Assembly (NCBI GenBank): GCA_016521575.1
Contig: JAEKDP010000004.1
Span: 266,044-330,043 of the forward strand
From: Rhodobacteraceae bacterium F11138
GTDB lineage: Bacteria > Pseudomonadota > Alphaproteobacteria > Rhodobacterales > Rhodobacteraceae
Direction of reading: 5' to 3'
Length of the DNA: 64,000 bases
Part shown: positions 59,401 through 64,000 of the stretch, piece after piece
Numbering within the stretch: position 1 is the first letter of the stretch
How the letters are laid out: each line of letters starts with the position of its first letter
Notes under the pieces: generated by a model
What the model was told of the DNA's origin: nothing
The model's input: only the letters and a program-made list of their open reading frames with translations
Database searches by the model: none
Program-made: the position numbers and the translations under genes

Positions 59401-62400
59401 CGGGCAACTATGTGGTCGACATTTCCAAGCTGGGGGTCGATCCCAACGATCCGACCCAGACCGAAGGCAGCATCCTCTATACGCCACCGTCACAGGAATC
59501 GAGTCCGGTCAACCCGTTCGATCCCAACGAAACGCTGGGGCCGGACGATCCCTATGACGATCTGACCGAACTGGACTTCGACATGCGTCTGGTCAACGCG
59601 TCGTGCGACACCATCACCACCGGCGGCGGCAGTTTCAAGGTCTTCATCAACCCGGTGGTAGACGGCCCGGACATCGTGCTTGCGGGCGCGGACTCTTTTG
59701 ACGAAGACACGCCCTATGATCTTGGCCTGTCCATCGACGCGATCGATGGCGGGGAAAGATTGGTCGGAGATGTCGAAATCACCATCGGCGGCGACAATGG
59801 GGCGCAGCTCATGGACGCCGACGGCAATGTGCTGACCGGAACCACAAATCCGGACGGGTCCACGACCTATTCCGTGGCACCGGCGGATGTTGCCGGGCTG
59901 TCGCTGATGCCGACCCAGCATCTGAGCGGCGATATCACCATCGACGTCAGCGCCACATCCGAGGATATCGACGGATCGACCAAGACCAACACGGCGTCGA
60001 CCACCGTCGAGGTGATCCCGGTGGCGGACATCCCCTATATCGACTTTGACGATACGGTGATCGATGACGATACCGGAGAACCCTATGTCGACAACAGCGG
60101 CAGCGAACCGGTCATCACCATCGTGGAGGATCAGGCCTTTACCCTTGCCGATGTTATTGATGCGGATACCCCGGATCAGGACGGATCAGAGACCATCTCG
60201 ATCACGATTTTCGATGTTCCGAGCTACCTGAAAATCAGTGGCCCTTCGGGGTCCGGTTTCATCGACAACGGGGATGGCAGTTACACTCTCTCGCGCGCGG
60301 CGTTTCAGCAGATCACCCTGAAACTCAAGGATCAGCACGCCCGCACGCCCGACGCGCTGGACCCGAGCCTGCCCGACAGTATTCCGCTGCGCATTTCGGT
60401 TTCAACGCTGGAAACCGGCAATTCGGATTCACAAAGCAATTCAAGCACCTTCAGCGTCAAGGTGCGCCCGGATGCGGATATACCCACCATCACGGCCAGC
60501 ATCACCCCCACCACCGGAATCGAAGATCAGCCGCAGCCCTATGAACTGACCCTGTCGGCCACCACACCCGACCCGCACGAAACCATGGATTTCCGCATCG
60601 CCGTTCCCGATGGTGGCACGGTCTATCTGGACGGGACGGCCCTGGTGCCCGACGCAAATGGCGATGTCATCGTGCCCGGCAGCGGATCAGGGCCATTCAC
60701 CCCCGCAGGTGTGGTGACGTTCGTACCGGATCAGGATTTTGGCGGGCAGGTGTCACTGGATGTAGTGGCCGTCACATCCGACGCCGAACTGAACGGGCCG
60801 TTTGTGGATACCCAGGACTCGGATACGGTCGTGCTGGATCTGGATATCGCCGTGGCCCCCGATCTGGTGGTGACTGTAGACACGCCGGTGGTCGATCTCG
60901 ATGAAACGGATGCCGCCGTCAGCTTCGACCCCGCGGATGGGGTCACCATCGATGTGACCGATGTGGACGGGTCCGAAACCGTCGACACCGTGACCTGCAC
61001 CATCAATGGTGTGCCCGATGGAACGACCTATTCCATCGGCGGCGGCGCGCCGGTTCCGGTCAGCGGGGATCTCGTCTTCAGCGGCTCACTTGCGGATTTT
61101 CAGGCCATGACGGTGACCTTCCCTGCGGATTTTGCCACTAATGGCACCGCGCTGAACGGGACCGTCACGGTCACCACCAATGAGGGCGGCAATGAAACCG
61201 GCAGCTTCACGGTCGACGTGAACGGCGAACTTGACCTGACCGTTACCAACACGACGCCGATCGATCTGGCACAGGACGGATCGCCCCTGGTGGTGGATTT
61301 CGGGATCGTGGCGGATGTCACCGACCAACAGGCCGACCCGTCCGAATGGCTGGAAGAGGTGGTCGTCACCTTTGACACGCCACTGCCCGCTGGCACGACG
61401 GCCTCAAGCGGTACGTTTGACGCCAACCGGCAGACGCTGACCTTCACCCGCGGCGCCATGGATGTCGCAACGTTCAGCGCGGCGGTCGCGGCCTTGTCGA
61501 TCACTCTGCCCGACAGCTTTTCCGGCGGGTTCAGCGGGACGATCACTGTCTCGACCAATCACGGCACAGCGCCGGCGCAGGACTATGTGGTGGATGTGAA
61601 CGATCAACCCCAGATCAGCGGGCCGGTCAGCTATGAAACCAACGAGACCCAGTTTGAACTCGACTTTGCCACGCTGCTGTCCAATGCCACCGACTCGGAC
61701 AATCTGACGGTTCAGAACCCGGCCACGACCGATCCGGACGTAAGCGTGACCCTGCTGGCGGATTCCGTACAGATCACGGTGCCCGCCGGTTATGTCGGCA
61801 CCCCGGTTCTGAACTATGACGTCGTGGATGACGCCGGTGTGCCGGCCTCGGCCCGCGCCGAGGCGGATCTGGACATCAACACCATGCAGATGATCGATAC
61901 CGGACAAGTCGCGAACGGCAATCCGCTGCTGTCCGACGTCACCGGCGGCGCGGGGGCAAACGACATTGCCCTTGGCACCGATGCGGCGGAGTCGGTGGTG
62001 TTTGATTCTGCCGATCGCCCCTATGATGCGGTCGAAGGCTTTTCGCTGATGGAGGGCGATGATTACATCGATCTTTCGGGCAGCACCGCAGGATACAGTG
62101 TCGATGGCGGTGCGGGCAACGACCAGATCACCGGCAGCGGCGGCAACGACGTGCTGACCGGTGGCGAGGGCAGCGACAGCCTGACCGGCGGCGGCGGCGA
62201 TGACATTTTCGCCATGACCGATCTGCTGGCCAGCGATGTGATCAGCGACTACCAGACCCCGATCGATCCGACAGGCACCGATCAGATCGACCTGACCGCG
62301 CTCGTGCAACTGACCGCCGGAGAAGATGTGACCGACCATGTGTCCTATGACACCGGCACCGGCGCGTTGACCGTTGACGGCGCCCAGGTGGCGCAGGTCG

Positions 62401-62480
62401 AAACGGGTTCGGGATTTGCGGATCAGGTGCAGGTCATTTTTGAAAATGCCGCGAACACACAGGAGACCGCGATCATCTGA
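50490..62480 (+). CDS. Giant repetitive type I secreted surface protein (RTX adhesin-like)
   Basis: One uninterrupted frame of 3996 codons. There is no signal peptide. Residues 1 to about 170 are a non-repetitive N-terminal part. From about residue 170 to 3800 runs a long array of Ig/cadherin-like units of roughly 120-140 residues. A unit opens with TDxDGSE (16 exact DGSE copies) and closes with a (L/F)P-x-D-(F/Y)-S motif. The C-terminus has nonapeptide calcium-binding repeats (GGAGNDQITGSGGND and onward, about residues 3870-3905) and a hydrophobic type I secretion target region. The protein is very acidic, suited to calcium-dependent rigidity. It is probably exported by a type I system and displayed on the cell surface in adhesion or biofilm; no transporter gene is nearby. 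The start is TTG 50490, eight bases after GGAG. Confidence 0.85.
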   Translation: MATDQTPLEPSDTTAVLTADEMRQMIRTELAGKDVPGLTMLNAPDDTPLVLDGLAVDDTAMFVDGLLTVMLEDGTVVVVTGLAGREYEIEPVPGDPAREQIRFIDADTVPAHIELLGDRGAGEEAAITDEDPLFGLDYHPLLPPTVYPFLPRRDLDWTGTEGSESKIEIVQYRPVIARETDAPVALTLADYVDVQFNEAGGETIEYVTVEITHLPADATVTQGTLVAAADGTLTLQFTGSYAAFSNLVLTFPTDFSTTSRSDIASGPLAGHIIAQSNFGQSASLDFPVRLLFEADITLDGPGMIALAETDDPVDFRPSDGLIPRATDIDGSEEITSVTLTLPGLPLGTLLSYDSGGSFIPFSGELEFTGTLAEYMDLMIRLPADFSTENPATTLVAHLTARTNEAGFIQDDIDISLSYELDVDLSAPAALTGIEDGDGGDGSGVTLDLGISVAATDLDGSEDSTTVQIQFTGLPGGALFSGGSFDVANATWTGSMAEANALSLVLPGDYSGSIDATITALSPEGQTSTGQTITITPTGDIDFDVTELTTAETDAVVTVTPADAWQVSVSDFDPNLPHEEIDSVTLTLNDLPPGVSIIGVPAGTVTYDPSAGGTFIFTGSGDQYQALQLGFPADYSTEHPDADGLTIDGTLAATSTEDAGGGSVPVTLRITPEGDLFIDDTLPDTVPDETDSPTPVTPNDLLRPAATDADGSETISDLHLTVTGLPGGSDAASLNLTVPTGAVVAFAAEADGSSTMTITLTQPQVADVASAYAAIGFQLPQDFSTANRTDLSTGTTKPLLLTLTTHTDEDQNLAVDTPVDGQQTATRQVVIDYEADVTLSAPATLAGTEDSLAGDGSGVQVALGIVVAPNDIDGSEDATTVTIAYSDLPAGSAFSTGSYDSATGIWTGTWQQANTLILTLPGDYSGTITSTITAVSPEGMVETPQEITIDPAGDIDLNIAELTAAETDAAVVLTPADAWQVSVSDFDPNLPHEEIDSVTLTLNDLPPGMSITGVPAGTVTYDAGVGGSLTFTGTGAQYAALQLVFPADFSTESPMLPGGVISGTLSATSTEDATGQSAPVTLRITPEGDVAIDDTLPDTIPDETDAQTNVVPATLLAPAVTDADGSENFASIVLVVEGVPADAILPAISDVTIDPVLQADGTYTVTFTVDPNAADMLAAYNSINFTLREDFSTANRSDLTTGDTQLPLTFRLTVATDEDQDLGDDTATDGQQTTERVVDIDYQEDIDLNAPAQITADEDDGVPNSDQGVTVDLQIDIAIDDRDGSESEDPASPFAAQVRILFSGLPSGTVATEGTLQGPFWTGTVQEARDLELDLPGDYNGTINGLILVSTPEGFEAARQQIVINPTPDVKIDGQVDTQETDAALPVRIADYVSIVDPAPGETIVSGSFVVTGLPAGTTANGGSIAPDGTGTFTLTYTYPADGILPADVVITFPADFSTVNPLTTVSGDLSLVINDGSANYTANATVPFNIDVEGDVQVNDAAIVLNETDDVVTFRPLDSIVPMATDADGSESISQVIVAMPGAPAGMRYTLDGVTFLDFPTSGNLTISGAEYQDLVIELPKDFSTENPPGTLDLYVLARTDEQGSDLGTLSITVEAEGDIVLDGPGALVLTENDTPGDTDDDNTGTDPVVFALKDAVDPVATDADGSESVDSVDVTVTGLPDGAVYSTDGFQTNTTVVGGTFSLTALSPQDYDALQIRLPDDYSTQTDITGTVTARTDESLLAAETDTGPNDGVESRDFTVTVNSEADVRIDVTDITVIEDLGSDIPLNIGATVTDIDGSESITAITVTFDGLPTNGPTTLTDGTQLPGPSATWSGSATDLAALGVAAFPQHFSGIVDITVNVVTNEGDQNGTSDAFKLNVTPVAEPTITLSVDDSETPVNSPAADNYVVKEDNGFLLLIEAQTPDRDGSESLTTITIDNLPDGWVPSTAGTVDLALFEAGAGDIANATVSGNTLTITLNPGITQLDAALRVTPLADDDRDVATLTGDDLVATVTSLDTAAGLPDDTATASDSVDVDVDAVVDDATETVADSSANENTDASLTLDLDLNGLGLSDNDGSEVFDAVELTFTIATASDGFDPRTDMQFSADQALAGYVVPSFVGSTADSVTYRLEPADGATTQQFADALASIEMIFPEHFSGVVTVDGTATWHETTTPATYPGDVEQDTGDNANSGNFTFTRTVNPIAGAELTASVFVLSTDETADSVTRVDATVENGQVSGSDVLTLLESTDDGSSPAGQVNLFVAVQGASPDLDGSEELRSVTIENVPTDWIAQYVTGGMVEQAAFHSADGTTPLDPAEYAKIDSATYDDTSGVLTIDLVPGVTSFDAAILLQPSLYEDYDIDRQNGDPYSAQGDFFGQDLNISIAVSDTNTATKDDQTAGAELNVDVDPVNNFAVILDAPVGNEQVIDDAGGVWSFSLEPSIRDTDGSETITAVILRAVPSAATIFVPDPSDPAGPKIPALITELNAPPGFNSWSLEQDQWLDIEVRGIPTHWAGEVAQDIHVVTTEDDGGTRVTSLNTPLYIEPVADGGDPSESVQTVEDTAVKVEIDGNIIDNSTNSPLSPEAILDYVIIANVGSDSFRRQPRFFEGDPANGGTEIPLSGGRVLLSPDQAANLWVLPGQDTNEDMTFDVRVRYYETIDVTETKTETGTITIDVTGIADVPDVTVQNEDPATTAGGIAQADIDSIYRPDDVQDGMANYNRAYGYAGYDEDPFLLNMRLTDDALQNGFSEDPATDFQSADPMTGAMTEIIVSPPDGYDGSETIYHIITGVDPATSFIGAQSIDANGETYLVTSSSLPNLMFVPTDVSDVTYYDMTFHTIVLEEDQPVDLPPGGSTLDNLAFINSLPGGSVVSEDFSVVVLPETGTVPPDPCPPEKQLPLPELSLVGSGDEDTEIALKLKITPVSPYYDSIDDLANLPNGVQGDFTLMIELPDGASLSSDPSGAVLLDPSSGNYVVDISKLGVDPNDPTQTEGSILYTPPSQESSPVNPFDPNETLGPDDPYDDLTELDFDMRLVNASCDTITTGGGSFKVFINPVVDGPDIVLAGADSFDEDTPYDLGLSIDAIDGGERLVGDVEITIGGDNGAQLMDADGNVLTGTTNPDGSTTYSVAPADVAGLSLMPTQHLSGDITIDVSATSEDIDGSTKTNTASTTVEVIPVADIPYIDFDDTVIDDDTGEPYVDNSGSEPVITIVEDQAFTLADVIDADTPDQDGSETISITIFDVPSYLKISGPSGSGFIDNGDGSYTLSRAAFQQITLKLKDQHARTPDALDPSLPDSIPLRISVSTLETGNSDSQSNSSTFSVKVRPDADIPTITASITPTTGIEDQPQPYELTLSATTPDPHETMDFRIAVPDGGTVYLDGTALVPDANGDVIVPGSGSGPFTPAGVVTFVPDQDFGGQVSLDVVAVTSDAELNGPFVDTQDSDTVVLDLDIAVAPDLVVTVDTPVVDLDETDAAVSFDPADGVTIDVTDVDGSETVDTVTCTINGVPDGTTYSIGGGAPVPVSGDLVFSGSLADFQAMTVTFPADFATNGTALNGTVTVTTNEGGNETGSFTVDVNGELDLTVTNTTPIDLAQDGSPLVVDFGIVADVTDQQADPSEWLEEVVVTFDTPLPAGTTASSGTFDANRQTLTFTRGAMDVATFSAAVAALSITLPDSFSGGFSGTITVSTNHGTAPAQDYVVDVNDQPQISGPVSYETNETQFELDFATLLSNATDSDNLTVQNPATTDPDVSVTLLADSVQITVPAGYVGTPVLNYDVVDDAGVPASARAEADLDINTMQMIDTGQVANGNPLLSDVTGGAGANDIALGTDAAESVVFDSADRPYDAVEGFSLMEGDDYIDLSGSTAGYSVDGGAGNDQITGSGGNDVLTGGEGSDSLTGGGGDDIFAMTDLLASDVISDYQTPIDPTGTDQIDLTALVQLTAGEDVTDHVSYDTGTGALTVDGAQVAQVETGSGFADQVQVIFENAANTQETAII
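52173..52268 (+). repeat. Copy 1 of a 96-base perfect repeat in the giant protein gene
   Basis: It is identical base for base to 53415-53510, 1242 bases (414 codons) downstream. It encodes the DFDPNLPHEEIDSV region near residues 562-593. The flanking units on both sides are also alike, so a three-domain block was duplicated in tandem. Confidence 0.9.
53415..53510 (+). repeat. Copy 2 of the 96-base perfect repeat
   Basis: The second copy, at residues 976-1007, of the segment at 52173-52268. The two copies differ just beyond the identical stretch (GVSIIG against GMSITG), showing early divergence after the duplication. Confidence 0.9.
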
Positions 62481-62701
62481 TCCGTTCCGTCTTTCGCATG
62501 ACACATGAAAACGGGCCGTATGCGTTGCCGATCGCTGCGGCACCGATCTGTCACCGCGCCTTCGTCCGGGCAGCGTACCCCAAGACAAGAATGCAGACCA
62601 ATACCGAAACACAGGCGGGCCGCCCTGTTGGGCAAGCGCATTCAATGGGTTGACGCGACACCGCCAAACGAAAGACCTTGTGTGCAGATCAGGAGACGAG
62701 A

Positions 62702-64000
62702 ATGCCCCATCGCCCCGAAAATGAGCATGACGAAATTTATGGCTCGGACCTGCTCGCGCAAAGCCTGCCCAGATCCGGGTTCCCAACGTCCGAGAACGAC
62801 CCGCGCCGCGTGTTTGCCGCAGTGCGCGATGAGTTGATGCTGGACGGGAATTCGCGCCAGAACCTGGCGACATTTTGCCAAACCTGGGAAGAGCCCGAGA
62901 TCCACGCGTTGATGGATGCCTGCATCGACAAGAACATGATCGACAAGGACGAATATCCGCAGACCGCCGAGATCGAAGCGCGGTGCGTTCGCATGCTCGC
63001 CGATCTCTGGCACGCCCCCGAAGGCCCCGCAACCGGGTGCTCGACGACCGGCTCCAGCGAGGCGGCGATGCTGGGCGGGCTGGCGATGAAGCGCCGTTGG
63101 GAGGCCAGGCGCAAGGCCGAGGGCAAACCGATCGACAAACCCAATCTGGTGACCGGCCCGGTGCAGGTCTGCTGGCACAAGTTCACCCGCTATTGGGATG
63201 TCGAACACCGCGAGATCCCGATGGAAAACGGCCGCCTGCTGATGACACCACAAGAGGCGCTGAAATACTGCGATGAAAACACCATCGGCGTGGTGCCGAC
63301 ACTGGGCGTGACCTTCACCGGCGAATATGAGCCGGTCAAGGCGGTCAGCGATGCGCTCGACCAGCTGGAACAGGAAACCGGGCTGGACATCCCGATCCAT
63401 GTGGACGGGGCCAGCGGCGGCTTTCTCGCGCCGTTCTGCGCTGCGGATCTGGAATGGGATTTCCGCCTGCCGCGGGTGCGCTCGATCAACGCGTCGGGTC
63501 ACAAGTTCGGCCTGGCCCCTTTGGGCGTTGGCTGGGTCATGTGGCGCGAAGAAACGGATCTGCCCGAGAACATGATCTTCTGGGTCAACTATCTTGGCGG
63601 CAACATGAAGGACATCGCGCTGAATTTCTCGCGCCCCGGCGGGCAGATCGCTTGCCAGTACTACAACTTTTTGCGGCTGGGGCGCGAAGGTTATGAAAAG
63701 GTGCATGGGGCCTGCTACGACTCTGCCACGTTCCTGGCCGATCAGATCAACGCCATGGGTCCGTTTGAAATCGTCTTTGACGGCGATCGCAACCGGGGCA
63801 TTCCTGCCGTGTCCTGGAAGATGAGAGACGGCATCGATCACGGCTTCAGTCTGTTTGATCTGGCCGACCGCCTGCGCGTGCGGGGATGGCAGGTGCCGGC
63901 CTATACCCTGCCTTCGAATTGCGAAGATCAGGCGATCCAGCGCATTCTTGTCCGCAACGGGGTCAGCCGAGACCTCTGTGCGCTGCTGATCGAAGACATG
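62702..64000 (+). CDS. gad: Glutamate decarboxylase, 3' truncated by the window
   Basis: 433 codons are present; family length is about 460, so only a short C-terminal part is missing. It is a pyridoxal phosphate enzyme of the group II decarboxylase fold. The cofactor lysine is K268 in [13 protein letters not shown], the [13 protein letters not shown] segment supplies the cofactor-binding aspartate, and [14 protein letters not shown] binds the phosphate. It converts glutamate to 4-aminobutyrate with proton uptake, used in acid resistance or GABA metabolism. ATG 62702 follows aggagacgaga. No antiporter gene is visible before the window ends. Confidence 0.93.
   Translation, partial: MPHRPENEHDEIYGSDLLAQSLPRSGFPTSENDPRRVFAAVRDELMLDGNSRQNLATFCQTWEEPEIHALMDACIDKNMIDKDEYPQTAEIEARCVRMLADLWHAPEGPATGCSTTGSSEAAMLGGLAMKRRWEARRKAEGKPIDKPNLVTGPVQVCWHKFTRYWDVEHREIPMENGRLLMTPQEALKYCDENTIGVVPTLGVTFTGEYEPVKAVSDALDQLEQETGLDIPIHVDGASGGFLAPFCAADLEWDFRLPRVRSINASGHKFGLAPLGVGWVMWREETDLPENMIFWVNYLGGNMKDIALNFSRPGGQIACQYYNFLRLGREGYEKVHGACYDSATFLADQINAMGPFEIVFDGDRNRGIPAVSWKMRDGIDHGFSLFDLADRLRVRGWQVPAYTLPSNCEDQAIQRILVRNGVSRDLCALLIEDM

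Noticed and set aside
50490..62480. The repeat array as a CRISPR or non-coding satellite
   Set aside because: The repeats are protein-coding, in one uninterrupted frame, with spacing in whole codons.
61404..63841. Long minus-strand frames opposite the end of the giant protein and the glutamate decarboxylase gene
   Set aside because: The plus strand has strong protein-family evidence; the minus translations show no motifs or start signals.

Overview
The window is a high-GC segment (roughly 60-65% by eye) of an alphaproteobacterium, most likely Rhodobacterales (Roseobacter-type). The pointers are an ABC-type glycerol importer of the GlpSTPQV kind, an ectABC-ask operon with a divergent EctR-type MarR regulator, a hutIHGU operon, an OxyR/KatG pair and a ScpB-DUF1403 pair. 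Most genes are transport, catabolism or stress functions. No ribosomal genes, tRNAs, CRISPR arrays or intact insertion sequences were seen. The ScpB-DUF1403 pair hints at a plasmid or chromid, but no replication genes are present, so this is only an inference.

Layout. 1-1752: the 3' end of an AI-2E family permease and an OmpA-domain protein. 2085-6293: a ynjF-ynjB-ynjC-ynjD cluster (CDP-alcohol phosphotransferase plus an ABC importer). 6294-18591: a divergent sugar locus. Its minus arm is a ribose-type ABC importer, a split transketolase and a RuBisCO-like protein. Its plus arm is a 5-methylthioribose-kinase-like protein, an MtnA-type isomerase, a class II aldolase/short-chain dehydrogenase fusion and a SorC-type regulator. 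18588-20154: scpB and a DUF1403 gene. 20262-27565: glpR and the divergent glycerol importer operon. 27748-32191: ectoine synthesis. 32283-37493: histidine degradation. 37774-44680: a DUF1028 protein, a dipeptide-type importer with a permease-ATPase fusion, and a GntR regulator. 44681-46917: decayed sequence, a fumarylacetoacetate-hydrolase-family enzyme and an Rnk/GreA-like protein. 47028-50302: katG and oxyR. 50490-62480: one 3996-codon repetitive type I secreted surface protein. 62702-64000: the 5' part of a glutamate decarboxylase gene.

The most interesting system is the 6294-18591 locus. Kinase, isomerase and aldolase are the steps known for salvage of 5-methylthioribose or 5-deoxyribose through dihydroxyacetone phosphate. 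Here they share one divergent control region with a RuBisCO-like protein, a split transketolase and a dedicated sugar importer. This suggests a second branch: the RuBisCO-like protein isomerises the phosphorylated 5-modified sugar, and transketolase then moves a modified two-carbon unit. I know of no description of that combination.

Other points worth attention are the complementary degenerate ATP sites of GlpS and GlpT, a probable ATT start codon for the SorC regulator, twin perfect palindromes between the DUF1028 gene and the peptide importer, hairpins placed after two solute-binding-protein genes, and a recent three-domain duplication inside the giant surface protein.
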